A stretch of 64,000 nucleotides of DNA from Clostridiales bacterium (GTDB taxonomy: Bacteria > Bacillota > Clostridia > Oscillospirales > Feifaniaceae): the NCBI GenBank assembly GCA_012719075.1, contig JAAYBB010000066.1, positions 1-64,000 of the forward strand, given 5' to 3'. This document shows, one piece after another, positions 1 to 9,671 of this stretch (the stretch's first letter is position 1; each line of letters opens with the position of its first letter). Under the pieces are notes generated by a model, which saw only the letters and a program-made list of their open reading frames with translations, ran no database searches and was not told where the DNA came from. The position numbers and the translations under genes were made by a program.

Positions 1-3000
1 AGGAACAGCCCGTTTGCCTCGGTAAAGATCACCGTGACCACCCCGTTCTCCACACTGGCCTTATCCGGATCGAAGCTGGGCGCGGTGTTGTCCAGCACAA
101 AGGGCTCGTCACAGACCGCGGCCGTGTCAAACGAGTCGTGCAGAATGTAGACCCTGTATTCGCCATCGTCGGCCGAAGCGGCGGCCGGAACGGCTCCGTC
201 TTCATCCAGCTCGGGCAGCTCTTCCACCGCTTCCACGTCTTCCAGCGGCTCGTCCCCGTCCACCACCTTCTCATAGTAGTAGCTGCAGCCGGCTTCGGGT
301 TCCAGAACCGATGCGTCATTGGGCACAACCGTGCCCTCCGCAATCAGCGCCGTATCCCGCGGGCAGAGGTCGGCTTCGGCCAGCAGGATGCAGGCGTAGG
401 CCAGGGCCTTGTTCTCTGCGTCGACCTCGATGATCTCGGCGTACTGGCCGACAACGCCAAGCAGCTCGGCCGACGCTTCGGCTAAAACCTTGACGTGCGT
501 ACCGCCACCGCCGATCAAAGTACTGACATCCTCGTCCAGTTCGGGTTTGTTTTCATCTGCCACATCCACCACGCCAACCAGGAGCGCATTTGTGCCGGCC
601 GTGACCGAGAAGTTGCCCACGGCCTCGATGCCGGCCGTCACTTCGATGTCGGATTCGCCAAGCTCGGGCTCCGGCTCGACAACCGCGAAGGACTCTTCGC
701 TGACGCCATAGGTCTTGGAGGGGGTGTGCACCACGTAGACGACGTACTCGCCCGCCTCGATGTCATCGGGCAGCTCGGCCTCCGTGGCACTGGTGATGGC
801 CAGCTCATCGACCGCAGCCTCTTCGATGCCGTCCACATCCGTGATGTCTTCAGCGCCGGCCGCGACAATGTAGTAGGTGTAGTCCGGGTCCGCCGCACTA
901 TCCCCGTAGGCGTACACCCCCGCCAGCGTGCCTGCTGCGAGCAGGTCGTCCTGGTCTTCTCCGATGCTCACCGCCGGGGCCTTGAGGTTATCATTGGTTA
1001 ACTGCGCCTTGCCGTAGGCGACAATCGTGTTGTCGCTGTCGTCCACTTCAAAAATCTCGACCCACTGTCCGACCACGCCGGCCACATCGCCCGAAGCCGT
1101 GTCCGCCGCGATCGGATTGTCGATGGACAGTCCGATCGGCAGTTCGTTACCCGCATTGGGGATTTCGCTCAGCAGGGGTTCGTCGGCCACATGCACGTAG
1201 CACACATCCGAATCTTCCCCCGCGCTGACTGCAAAGCTGCCCACCGCGCTGCCGGGTCCGACTGTCCTTGTAGAGGCGCCCGCCGCTTCGGGCTCCGGCT
1301 CGGGCGCCGCCTCGAGGCTGACGACGAGCTTGTAGAACCGCGTGACCTTGCCGTCCTCGGACACGACCTTGACAAAGAGCTGGTCGCCGTCGGCCAGGTC
1401 AACCTCGGCCTCGAGGACCCACTCCGCTTCGTAGTGAGCTTCAAACGCGGTGTTGATGGCGTCGGACGTCGGCGCGCCGACACCCGCGGCCACCTGCTTA
1501 TACGTGATCGTGGCATAGGGGCTGTCATAGATGATCCAGAAAGCGTACGACTCCGTCTGCTGATCGTACGGGATTTCCGGCAGCTCCACCGTCTCGGCCA
1601 CGGCCGGCGTGGCGCCGCCGTTGCCGACCTCATCCGACTCGTTATAGCTGCCAAGCCCGTCGACGTAAATGCCCATTTCATCGAGCGTCGCGATGTCGCT
1701 GTTTTGGCTGCGCACGATCGTGTACTTGACCACCTTTGAGCGGTTTTCGGGCACCACCAGCAGCACATGCCCCACGCCCACGTCGGTATTCTCATCCACT
1801 GCATCCGCACTATCCAGTGCGTCAACGGATGTGACCGCAGCCGCCTCATCCGCCGGGAGAATCTTATAGCCTGCGGACTGCGTAAAGTCCATAAAATAAT
1901 AGATCCATCCCGCATAGGCCACGTCCCCATTCGGGATCTGCTTTGCGTCGACGGTGAGCTTGCCGCCCGACAGCGTGAGGTGGTCTGCCATCACCGGCTC
2001 GAAGTCGGCATAGGCCTCGCGCACGAAGTAGGTCTTTGTGCCACCGTTTTCAAGTCCGGTGATCTCGGTGCCTGTGAGCGGCGCAAGGTCCACCCACCGG
2101 TCGGACACGCTTCCGTCGGCCTTGACATAATGGATCTCGCCGTCCACATAGAGCACATAGCACGTGCCCGCCGTCAGCCCGGTGATTTTCCCATCGCCGG
2201 CCGTGCCCAGCGAGGGCACGCCGTCCTGCGGCATCAGCAGTACGGTGTTCATGGTTCCCTTTACGACGACGGCGGTCATAAAGGCCTCGCTGCCGTCCTG
2301 CGCCGTGTACCTGACCTCAAGGCGGTTAAAGCCCGGCTCAAGCTCCAGGACAACGGCCTCGGCGCTCATATCGGCCCACCAACCCGCATCGTTCCAACAG
2401 AAGGCCGCCTTGATGGGCTCGGTGGCAAAGTTGTCGGCCACCGTCACCTGGAAGGCAAAGTGGGTATTGCCCTCGGCCTGGAGGACCACCTGGTCCGCAA
2501 GCTCATCTGCTGTGGGCACAATTGCCGCACTTTCTCCCAGCGCGTAGGTGACGGTTCCATCGGCCAGGCTGCTCTCGGGTACCGTGTAGCTGGCAGCCTT
2601 CCGCGAGAGCGCCCTGCCGTTTGCCGACACGAGGTTTTCTGCGGTCAGCGTAATCGTGCCGCCCCAGCGCAGACCACCCACCACTCCAAACCAAAAATCC
2701 TGCCCGGTGATGTCATACTCTTTTATCTCGATGAGGATCTGCCTGCTGTTTTCGGGGTTGATCGTCACGCTGTCAATGACAAGGTCTTCCCACTCCCCTG
2801 CCTCCTTGGCATCTCCGCTAAAGGCAAAATTGGCAGCAACCAGATTGGCGTCGTCCTTCACAGCCAGGTTGAAGGTGGCGACCAGTTCGGTATCCGAAAC
2901 CGGCTCGATCACCGTCAGGTTGAAGCGGGTGGGGCTGGAGGTGGGCGGCGTATCGCTTTCGCCGCCCGATCCGCCGGGGCCGCCGGAATCGACGGAGCCG

Positions 3001-4178
3001 TCGGCACCCACGACCTGCCCGATGGTGCCGTTGTTGGTCAGCGTGCCGCCGCCCACGGTGTTCACAACCGTGCCGGCCTCGCCGCCGCGCTCGACCTTCA
3101 TGTCGCCGCCACGCAACTCGGCCTGCTCCACACGGCCGCCGTCATTGACGTTCAGCGCGCCGCCCTGCTCCACGATCGCGTCCCTGATCACGCTGTCCGC
3201 ACCGACATTGACCGTTGCACCGGCCGGAATGACCAGTTCGCTCACCGTCACGCCCGCCAGGTCCAGCGTGCCGCCGGCCAGCGAGAGGGTCTCGACACTG
3301 CCGTCCAGGACCACGTGCACCCGGTCGCCGTCAATGACGATCTGGTCGTAGACGCCGCTCAGGCGGACCGTGTTTTGGCCGCCGCCCCACACGTAAGTGG
3401 TGCCGGCAACCTGCAGGCCCTCGCCGTCAAAATCGCCCTCGCCAATGCCGTTCATCAGGTAGAGGCTGCCCTCGATCACAAGGTTCTTCAGCGTCACGCC
3501 CGAGGCGTTGACCACGACGTTGCCGGAAACTGTCCGCGCCTCGTCGCCGCCAACGCTGCCGGCCGCGCTGTGGTATTCGGCAATCAGGTTGTCCAGCAGC
3601 TTGACCACCTCGGCCCGCGTGATGCTGTCGGCCGGGTTGAAGTGGTTGCCGCCGCTGCCCTGCACATAGCCGGCCGCCTGCATACCGCCCACAAGGCCCC
3701 TGGCCCAGTCGGCAATCGCCGGTTCATCGGCAAAGCTGCCGGCAGCGGCCTCGGGCACCGCAAAGGCGCGGCCGATCAGCACCACGGCCTCCTGCCGCGT
3801 GACGGGATCCTCGGGCCGCGCAAGGCCGGCATCGCCCTGCATCACGCCGGCCGTAGCCAGCTTGAGCACTGCGTCGGCATACCAGGCGTCGGCCGGCACG
3901 TCAACAAAGACGGCGCTGCCGCGGCTCTGATAGCCCACGACAGCGTTCAACAGCTTGGCCAGCTCGGCGCGGCTGATTCGATTGTCGGGACCAAAGCTCC
4001 CATCCGGATACCCGGTGAGCACCCCATGGCCCACCCAGGTGTCGATGACATCCTCGGCCCAGTGGTCGGCCGTGTCGGTCAGCTCCGCCGCGCCGGCTGG
4101 AAGGACCAGCAGCGACAGCAATAGCGCGGCCGAAAGCAGCATGGCCAGGATCCTGTACTTTGTGCTTGGGCTTGTCAA
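1..4178 (-). CDS. SLH-domain surface protein, C-terminus beyond window edge
   Basis: Large secreted S-layer-type protein of at least 1392 residues; the frame is open to the left edge, so the C-terminus is missing. TTG start at 4178 is chosen because a perfect AAGGAGGT lies 7 nt upstream (4186-4193). A signal peptide (basic start, Leu-rich core, cut after PAGAA) is followed by three SLH modules (about residues 30-200; motifs LTGYPDGSFGPDN and ITRAE), which in this family bind secondary cell-wall polymer. Next come a beta-helix-like stretch rich in V/N/G, a Gly/Ser linker near residue 400, and acidic beta-sandwich-like domains including two degenerate repeats of about 208 residues. Role inferred: S-layer or surface adhesin. 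No enzymatic motif seen. Confidence 0.88.
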   Translation of the reverse strand, partial: MTSPSTKYRILAMLLSAALLLSLLVLPAGAAELTDTADHWAEDVIDTWVGHGVLTGYPDGSFGPDNRISRAELAKLLNAVVGYQSRGSAVFVDVPADAWYADAVLKLATAGVMQGDAGLARPEDPVTRQEAVVLIGRAFAVPEAAAGSFADEPAIADWARGLVGGMQAAGYVQGSGGNHFNPADSITRAEVVKLLDNLIAEYHSAAGSVGGDEARTVSGNVVVNASGVTLKNLVIEGSLYLMNGIGEGDFDGEGLQVAGTTYVWGGGQNTVRLSGVYDQIVIDGDRVHVVLDGSVETLSLAGGTLDLAGVTVSELVIPAGATVNVGADSVIRDAIVEQGGALNVNDGGRVEQAELRGGDMKVERGGEAGTVVNTVGGGTLTNNGTIGQVVGADGSVDSGGPGGSGGESDTPPTSSPTRFNLTVIEPVSDTELVATFNLAVKDDANLVAANFAFSGDAKEAGEWEDLVIDSVTINPENSRQILIEIKEYDITGQDFWFGVVGGLRWGGTITLTAENLVSANGRALSRKAASYTVPESSLADGTVTYALGESAAIVPTADELADQVVLQAEGNTHFAFQVTVADNFATEPIKAAFCWNDAGWWADMSAEAVVLELEPGFNRLEVRYTAQDGSEAFMTAVVVKGTMNTVLLMPQDGVPSLGTAGDGKITGLTAGTCYVLYVDGEIHYVKADGSVSDRWVDLAPLTGTEITGLENGGTKTYFVREAYADFEPVMADHLTLSGGKLTVDAKQIPNGDVAYAGWIYYFMDFTQSAGYKILPADEAAAVTSVDALDSADAVDENTDVGVGHVLLVVPENRSKVVKYTIVRSQNSDIATLDEMGIYVDGLGSYNESDEVGNGGATPAVAETVELPEIPYDQQTESYAFWIIYDSPYATITYKQVAAGVGAPTSDAINTAFEAHYEAEWVLEAEVDLADGDQLFVKVVSEDGKVTRFYKLVVSLEAAPEPEPEAAGASTRTVGPGSAVGSFAVSAGEDSDVCYVHVADEPLLSEIPNAGNELPIGLSIDNPIAADTASGDVAGVVGQWVEIFEVDDSDNTIVAYGKAQLTNDNLKAPAVSIGEDQDDLLAAGTLAGVYAYGDSAADPDYTYYIVAAGAEDITDVDGIEEAAVDELAITSATEAELPDDIEAGEYVVYVVHTPSKTYGVSEESFAVVEPEPELGESDIEVTAGIEAVGNFSVTAGTNALLVGVVDVADENKPELDEDVSTLIGGGGTHVKVLAEASAELLGVVGQYAEIIEVDAENKALAYACILLAEADLCPRDTALIAEGTVVPNDASVLEPEAGCSYYYEKVVDGDEPLEDVEAVEELPELDEDGAVPAAASADDGEYRVYILHDSFDTAAVCDEPFVLDNTAPSFDPDKASVENGVVTVIFTEANGLF

Positions 4179-4329
4179 CGCACTTACCTCCTTGCAATGG
4201 TTGTTCAACGGTGTTGCAGACAGACACCGGCACAGGGCCTGTCCGATGTGGATGGCCGCAAGTACCGTACCCCCTACCAAAGGCGCTGCCGCCCCTTTTT
4301 CCAGGTTAATCCTGTCTTGTGTTGGGTTC

Positions 4330-4358
4330 AGTATAGCAGCCCCGTTCTATCAAGGCAA
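4330..4358 (-). promoter_or_regulatory. Putative sigma-A promoter of the left SLH gene
   Basis: Read on the minus strand: TTGCCT (4358-4353), 17-nt spacer, TATACT (4335-4330). AT-rich DNA lies directly upstream. It implies a leader of roughly 145 nt. Confidence 0.6.
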
Positions 4359-4509
4359 TAAAATATCGCAAAAAATATGATATATTGCAACATTTTGTGT
4401 AATTTTGTCACTTTTTCATTTTTATTTTGCTGTTGCTAAAGGTTTAGCTGGGGGCGCACAAAGGCGGCGGAACAGTTGGGCCGAGTCCTGGAAGGTCTGC
4501 AGACGTAAC

Positions 4510-4547
4510 AAAACAGGGATGGGGCCGATTGGCCCCATCCCTGTTTT
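4510..4547. terminator. Strong intrinsic terminator, symmetrical
   Basis: Perfect 17-bp inverted repeat (4510-4526 and 4531-4547) with loop gatt and A/T-rich outer ends, so it can stop transcription from either side. It lies 46 nt beyond the stop of the 962-residue SLH gene. Confidence 0.9.
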
Positions 4548-4592
4548 TGCTTGCCGCGAAGGCGGCAGGCTTTGCTGTTCAGTTGTCTTTTG

Positions 4593-7481
4593 TTACGGGG
4601 TGACGTCCTCGCCGTTGCCGACCGAGTTGTAGGCGAACACGGCCTTGACAAGCGGGCCGTCGTCGTCGGCCTCGATCAGCAGGTCGACCATCCAGCCGGT
4701 GCCCGGCAGATCGGACTTGTCGATGTTGCCGATGCTGGAAACGCCGACGGTCTTGCCGGTCCCAAAGACCACGTTGGCGCCAGCCCCAGCATGCATGATC
4801 TTTTCGACTTCCGCGTCGTCATCATCATCGTCGAACGCCGGGAAGCCGTCGGCAACCGCCTCGTAGGGCTTGATGTTGATGGTGTAGACCTGGCAGTCCT
4901 CGTCGAGCGTAAAGCCCAGGTCGTCGATCACGTACTCAAACCCGTAGGCGACCTTTGCGCCCTCGGTGGCGACGTAGTTCTCAACCGTCGCCAGGGTCAG
5001 GCCGCGTCCGCTGGTGGACTTGTTGGCCACGGCGCCGTGGGTCCATGCCGTACCGCTCGCAAGCTCTTCAGCGTCTTCGGCATCGGCGTACGCAAGAGGC
5101 GCAATCTCGGTGACCAGGCCGGCCGCGTTGCGCACGACCTTGGCATAGCCGACGACAACGCCTTCGCCAACCTTGAGGTCGGCGTCGTTGAGGCCGCTGT
5201 TTTCACCGGCGGTGTTGGAATTGGAGACGTCCTTGCTCGTGAAGTTCTCCACCTTGCCGTCGATCGCGATCTTCAGCGTGTAGTTGACCTTGCTGCCCGA
5301 GGCCGAGTTCTTGATGGCCTTGATGACCAGGCCGTACTCGTCGGAGGTCGCGCCGATCTTGGCGGCGGATTCGATCAGCAGCACCTGGATGTCGCTGCCG
5401 TCGCGGGCGGCGTCGGTGATCTTGTTCGTGGTGCTGAAGTTGGGCAGATCGGACAGCTTCAGAACCGCGTACTTGCTGCCCTCGTACTTGTTGTAGATCA
5501 CGGTATCGCCGCTCAGCAGGCCGTTTCCGCTGCCGCCGGCAGTGATGGACAGACGGTTGGTATCCTTGTCATACTTGGAGGAGGTGCCGGACAGGACCGT
5601 GGAGATGTCCTTGGCGGCCTCAGCATGCTTGAAGGAGTCGATCTGGCCGTTGTCGCCCAGCGTGTAGGCGAAGATGCGGTCCTCAGCAAGGGCAACGCCG
5701 CTGACAGCCCGTGCCCAGCCTGCATCGGCTCCATCGTCCACACCCAGAACAAGTGCGCCGTCCATCAAGACGTCCTCATCCACCTCGTCGAGGTCGATGT
5801 AGAAGGTCTTCTTGGAGCCGTCGGCCAGGTAGCCGGTGACCCAGGCACTGCTGATTCTTTCGGCGTCGTCCACGGAGTCGCCGACCCGGTTGACCAGGAT
5901 CCAGTTGCCCGCGGCGTCGCTGGAAACCTTGTCAATCTCGCGGATATAGCCGTTGGCGTTGAGCCACAGGTCATAGCGCTCGCCCAGCTCGGGGCTGCCG
6001 GAGACCAGCTTGTACTTGACGCCGTCAAAGAAGTAGGAGGAGCCGTCGCGGCTGTTGTGCTTGACGTCCTTGACGGTCTCGGCCTTGACGACGTCGTACA
6101 CGTCGTCCACACTGCTGCCCAACACGGCCTGGCGCTGGTAGACCAGCACGCGGTCGTTCTTGGCAGCGCCGTCGTACAGGAAGATCACGGTGTTGCCGTC
6201 GTCGTCCTTGATGTCGTTGCTGCCGGACAGCACGGTGGCGGTGGTGCTGACGGAGCTGCTGCTCACCGAGCTGACCTTGCCGTAGGAGGGCTCATAGACA
6301 TAGCCCCTGTCGACCACGCCGTTGCCGTCCTGGTCGATCAGCTTGAAGTAAATGTCCTTGATGTTGTCCATGGCATCGTCGCCGCCGGGAATGAGCATCT
6401 CGGGCTCAACAGCATCAATGGCGTCGCCTTCCCAGTTGTAGATGTCGGTGTCGCCCAGGGTCAGGCGGCGGGTCACGCCGTTCTCCTTGAAGGAGACAAT
6501 GCCGGTGGCGTTGGAGGTACGGTCGTCGTCGACTTCTCTCGGGTTGAGGATGTAGGTCTTGACGTTGGCCAGCCGCTCGATCAGGATGACCTGGTCGCCG
6601 GAGGCAAGCGCCGTGGCTTCGGCGCTCTTCTTCTCGGGCTTATACCAGACGCGCACGTCTTCGCCGATCAGGGCGTTCACGTCGCCGGCATACTTAAACA
6701 CCATGCCGCCCAGCGAGATCTGACCCGCGTCGTACAGGGCCTCGCCATAGGCGTTGGTGGAGGTGCCGAGCAGGGTCTTGTGGGGCTGATCCTCGCTGCC
6801 GTCGGAGCGGATGACGCCAAAGGCACCCTCGATCACGGTCTTGGTGCGGGTGGTGGTGTTGTCACCCTCTTTGGAGGTGTAGGTGCCAAAGCGGGGGGCC
6901 TCGGCGAAGAGGGCATTGTAGGCCATCTGCGCAACGGTGCCGCGGTTGGCATCGCCGAAGGTGGAGTAGTTCTTCAGGTCTTCAAACAGGCCCAGCGTGC
7001 TGGCCTTGTCGATGAAGCCGTAGGGATAGGTGTACATCGTGTTCGAGTACCCCATCGCAACGATCAGCATCTTGGCGGCCTCGGCATACTTGACAACGTC
7101 GGTGGGATGGAACAGGCCATCCTCGCGGCCGTTGACGATGCCGGCGTTGACCGCCCAGGTGATGTAGCCCGCCGACCAGCGGCCAGCGTCCACATCCGGG
7201 AACGGGGACGCGCCGAGGTACATGGCGCCGCCGTCGTCCTTGCCGGTCATCAGGACGTACAGGACTTTGGAGAACTCTTCTCTGGTGTAGGCGCCGGCGG
7301 CTTTGTAACTGCCGTCTTCGTAGCCTTTGAGCACTTCGAGCGAGAAGAGCAGATTGATGGCAGCTTCGTAGTCGTCGCCATCTTTGACGTCCGTGAACGG
7401 ACCGGCTGCCGCGCTGAGCCCAAAGGACAGTACCATGACGACTGCCAGGGCCAGCGAGAGAATCTTCTTCAGATTGCTCAT
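4593..7481 (-). CDS. SLH-domain S-layer protein (962 aa)
   Basis: Secreted, acidic 962-residue protein. The signal peptide (MSNLKKILSLALAVVMVLS, cut near SAAAG) is followed by three SLH modules (about residues 28-195; motifs LKGYEDGSYK, REDGLFHPTD) and about 760 residues of Asp/Val/Gly-rich beta-type sequence without catalytic motifs. ATG at 7481 has GAAAGG upstream (7491-7496). Its own promoter, a 5' stem-loop and a strong terminator make it a monocistronic unit, as expected of an abundant structural protein, so it is my best candidate for the main S-layer subunit. The first 200 residues closely resemble the next gene upstream (7652-9490), showing tandem duplication followed by divergence of the C-terminal parts. 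Confidence 0.9.
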   Translation of the reverse strand: MSNLKKILSLALAVVMVLSFGLSAAAGPFTDVKDGDDYEAAINLLFSLEVLKGYEDGSYKAAGAYTREEFSKVLYVLMTGKDDGGAMYLGASPFPDVDAGRWSAGYITWAVNAGIVNGREDGLFHPTDVVKYAEAAKMLIVAMGYSNTMYTYPYGFIDKASTLGLFEDLKNYSTFGDANRGTVAQMAYNALFAEAPRFGTYTSKEGDNTTTRTKTVIEGAFGVIRSDGSEDQPHKTLLGTSTNAYGEALYDAGQISLGGMVFKYAGDVNALIGEDVRVWYKPEKKSAEATALASGDQVILIERLANVKTYILNPREVDDDRTSNATGIVSFKENGVTRRLTLGDTDIYNWEGDAIDAVEPEMLIPGGDDAMDNIKDIYFKLIDQDGNGVVDRGYVYEPSYGKVSSVSSSSVSTTATVLSGSNDIKDDDGNTVIFLYDGAAKNDRVLVYQRQAVLGSSVDDVYDVVKAETVKDVKHNSRDGSSYFFDGVKYKLVSGSPELGERYDLWLNANGYIREIDKVSSDAAGNWILVNRVGDSVDDAERISSAWVTGYLADGSKKTFYIDLDEVDEDVLMDGALVLGVDDGADAGWARAVSGVALAEDRIFAYTLGDNGQIDSFKHAEAAKDISTVLSGTSSKYDKDTNRLSITAGGSGNGLLSGDTVIYNKYEGSKYAVLKLSDLPNFSTTNKITDAARDGSDIQVLLIESAAKIGATSDEYGLVIKAIKNSASGSKVNYTLKIAIDGKVENFTSKDVSNSNTAGENSGLNDADLKVGEGVVVGYAKVVRNAAGLVTEIAPLAYADAEDAEELASGTAWTHGAVANKSTSGRGLTLATVENYVATEGAKVAYGFEYVIDDLGFTLDEDCQVYTINIKPYEAVADGFPAFDDDDDDAEVEKIMHAGAGANVVFGTGKTVGVSSIGNIDKSDLPGTGWMVDLLIEADDDGPLVKAVFAYNSVGNGEDVTP

Positions 7482-7513
7482 GTGTTTTTTCCTTTCTGAA
7501 ATTTAATTTGCCG

Positions 7514-7544
7514 CACAGGGTGAATCTCGAGCGTTCACCCTGTG
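7514..7544 (-). promoter_or_regulatory. 5'-terminal stem-loop of the S-layer transcript
   Basis: Perfect 11-bp inverted repeat (7514-7524 and 7534-7544) with a 9-nt loop. It would begin within a few nucleotides of the predicted transcription start, about 30 nt before the start codon. Stems at extreme 5' ends of abundant mRNAs are known to block 5'-end decay; that role here is inferred. Confidence 0.55.
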
Positions 7545-7554
7545 TTACGACCAC

Positions 7555-7584
7555 AGTGTACTTCAGGGCGATTGGGTTTGACAA
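7555..7584 (-). promoter_or_regulatory. Promoter of the 962-aa SLH gene
   Basis: TTGTCA (7584-7579), 18-nt spacer, TACACT (7560-7555) on the minus strand. Just upstream the 7-mer TGTTACA occurs twice, 11 bp apart (in 7598-7615), a possible protein-binding site. Confidence 0.6.
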
Positions 7585-7651
7585 GAGATTTTGGGGTTTT
7601 GTAACACAGTTGTAACATTCCCCCACTCCGCCCGCCGCCCTCCGGCCAGGC

Positions 7652-9490
7652 TCAGGACAGGGGCAGCGACTGCCGGTAGACAAAGGCCGCCACGGCGACC
7701 TCCTCGCCGTCCACATTGACCAGCAGCAGGTCGGCCACGGTGCCCTGGCCCGACGAGACGTCGGCCTCCGGCAGCTCGCCGAGCACCGAGGTCTCGATGC
7801 CGCTCTGCAGCCGCACCGGCATGCCGGTGCCGTAGGAGGCCCCCTCAAAGGCATCCCGGGGGCCGCCCTTCAGGCTGTAGACGGCGATGGCTTTCGAGGC
7901 GAGATAGAGCTCGGCCGAATCCTCAAACCCGGGGCCTTTGCGGATGCCCCCGTCGGCATAGGTGAAGTCGGTGGCCAGCGTGACCGTGCGGTTGTCGCGC
8001 ACGCGGGTCACCACGCCCTGCACCCAGCGCCAGCCGTCGCCCGCGGCGGCCCGGTCGCTGTAGCGGATCTTTTGAATGCGCTCCACGGCGCCGTCGTAGT
8101 CGAGCACCACCCGCGCGTAGCCAAAGGCCTCCGAGGGCGCCATCAGCGCCGCGTCGTCGCCCCCCTCGTCGGGACAGAGGTTCCCGCCCTTCGAGGGCTT
8201 GGTCAGCAGGCGCAGGTTCTGCCCGTCCGCCCACATGTCGAGTCCGTAGTAGACCTTGTTGTCTTCGCCCATGTACTTGGCCACGCCGCGGACCAGGCCG
8301 TAGCAGACCCGCAGGCCGCCGGGCAGGCCGGGGGTCTCGGCCAGCGCCACCTGGGCCAGGCCGTCCTTTGCGCCCAGCGCCAGCAGGCGGCTGCTGCCGT
8401 CCGTCATCATGGGCAGGTCGCCGGCCGTGACCAGCGCGTACTGATAGCCCGCCTCGGGGGTGCCGTAGCGCAGAAAGACCGGCGTGTCCTGCGTGAACCG
8501 GGCCTGGTAGGAGGGCCTGTAGGGGTCCCCCAGCTTGGCGATCAGCGAGATGCGGCTGTACTCGGTGGAGAGTCTCTTTTGCAGCGCCTCGTTGTAGACA
8601 TGGTCCAGTCCGCCGTAGGCCTGCGCCGAAAAGGCCTCCAGCCGGTTGACCCGCCCGTTGGCCCCCAGCGTAAAGCAGAGCAGCTGGCCGACCGCCGCAG
8701 TGCCCGCCCAGCCCCCGTCAAACAGCAGGGTCTCGCCGGCCGACAGGGTCTTCAGCGCGGCGTCGAGCGTCAGCTTTTGGCTGCTGCCGTCCTGCAGCAG
8801 TCCGGTCAGCGTGTATCCGCTGTTGTTGCCGCCCACCGCGGTCACCAGGATCAGCCGGGCCTCCCCGGTGTGCAGGCCGCCGCCAAAGACGCGCTCGAGC
8901 AGCGGGCCGCCAACGCGCGGGGCCTCGGCCCGCAGTGCATTGTGGGCCATCTGGGCCACCGCGCCGCGCTTGGCCGACGCGTTGGGCTGTGCGCCCTCCA
9001 GCCCCTCGAACAGGCCGAGGGTGCCAGCCAGGTCGGTGTAGCCCGACGGGAAGGCCAGGCCGGCCGTCTCGTGCCCGAGCGCGGTCAGCAGCATTTTGGC
9101 CACCTCTGCAAAGGTCACGCCGTCGGTGGGGTAAAACAGCCCGTCCTCGCGGCCGCCCACCACCCCGAGGCTGCGGGCCCAGGCGATGTAGCCGGCCGAC
9201 CAGCGGTCCCGCACGACGTCGGGAAAGGGGTCTGCGGCCGGGGGTTCGGCGCTGTCCTCGCCGTGCAGCAGCACAAACAGGATTTTGGCGAACTGCTCTC
9301 TCGTGTAGTTGCCCTCGGGGCGGTAGCTGCCGTCCTCAAAGCCGCCGAGCACCCCCAGCGAGGCCAGTTCTTCGATGGCCTGCGCGTGGGGCACCTCGGG
9401 CGCGACATCCTGAAAGATGGCCGCGCCGGCCACGGTGGGAAGCAGCATGGCGGCGATCAGCAGCAGCGCAAGCGCCGTCCTCTTTCTCAT
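7652..9490 (-). CDS. SLH-domain cell-surface protein (612 aa)
   Basis: 612-residue secreted protein. ATG at 9490 has GGAGGAGG upstream. The signal peptide is MRKRTALALLLIAAMLLPT with a cut near VAGA; three SLH modules follow (about residues 23-190; LGGFEDGSYRPEG, YTREQF, REDGLFYPTD). The other 420 residues are beta-rich without known catalytic motifs. It is a paralogue of the neighbouring 962-residue SLH protein: the SLH halves match closely, including RWSAGYI, REDGLF and LGLFE, while the C-terminal parts differ. It lies 181 nt downstream of the hybrid histidine kinase on the same strand with no clear promoter between, so it may be co-transcribed with the kinase. Role inferred: wall-anchored surface protein. 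Confidence 0.88.
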   Translation of the reverse strand: MRKRTALALLLIAAMLLPTVAGAAIFQDVAPEVPHAQAIEELASLGVLGGFEDGSYRPEGNYTREQFAKILFVLLHGEDSAEPPAADPFPDVVRDRWSAGYIAWARSLGVVGGREDGLFYPTDGVTFAEVAKMLLTALGHETAGLAFPSGYTDLAGTLGLFEGLEGAQPNASAKRGAVAQMAHNALRAEAPRVGGPLLERVFGGGLHTGEARLILVTAVGGNNSGYTLTGLLQDGSSQKLTLDAALKTLSAGETLLFDGGWAGTAAVGQLLCFTLGANGRVNRLEAFSAQAYGGLDHVYNEALQKRLSTEYSRISLIAKLGDPYRPSYQARFTQDTPVFLRYGTPEAGYQYALVTAGDLPMMTDGSSRLLALGAKDGLAQVALAETPGLPGGLRVCYGLVRGVAKYMGEDNKVYYGLDMWADGQNLRLLTKPSKGGNLCPDEGGDDAALMAPSEAFGYARVVLDYDGAVERIQKIRYSDRAAAGDGWRWVQGVVTRVRDNRTVTLATDFTYADGGIRKGPGFEDSAELYLASKAIAVYSLKGGPRDAFEGASYGTGMPVRLQSGIETSVLGELPEADVSSGQGTVADLLLVNVDGEEVAVAAFVYRQSLPLS

Positions 9491-9671
9491 GGCAAAGTCC
9501 TCCTCCGGTCGGAATGGGTAATGGGTTTGGGCGGATGCCCCTTCGCGGCACCCTTGCCCCTTTGACGGCGGGCAAAGGGGCACAGTTCCCTCTCTCCCCC
9601 CGTTCACGCCTGCCCGAAATCCCGGGCCAACAGGGGTAAAAAGCCTTCTGCGGGGCGGGTTTTGCCTGCCT

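Larger units (their letters stand above)
4179..4592. other. Intergenic region between two SLH genes
   Basis: 414 bp without a gene. It holds the promoter and a leader of about 145 nt for the left SLH gene, an AT-rich block (4360-4440) just upstream of that promoter which could act as an UP element, and the terminator of the right SLH gene at 4510-4547. The leader matches no riboswitch class I know. Confidence 0.6.

Noticed and set aside
1767..4124. 785-codon plus-strand open frame over the first SLH gene
   Set aside because: Antisense shadow; the minus-strand frame has signal peptide, SLH motifs and a perfect ribosome site.
4551..7499. 982-codon plus-strand open frame opposite the S-layer gene
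   Set aside because: It mirrors the minus-strand gene, has low-complexity Val/Gly/Asp-rich translation, and no ribosome site; strong third-position GC bias explains the long antisense frame.
8072..9565. 497-codon plus-strand open frame over the 612-residue SLH gene
   Set aside because: Antisense shadow of a clear SLH protein.
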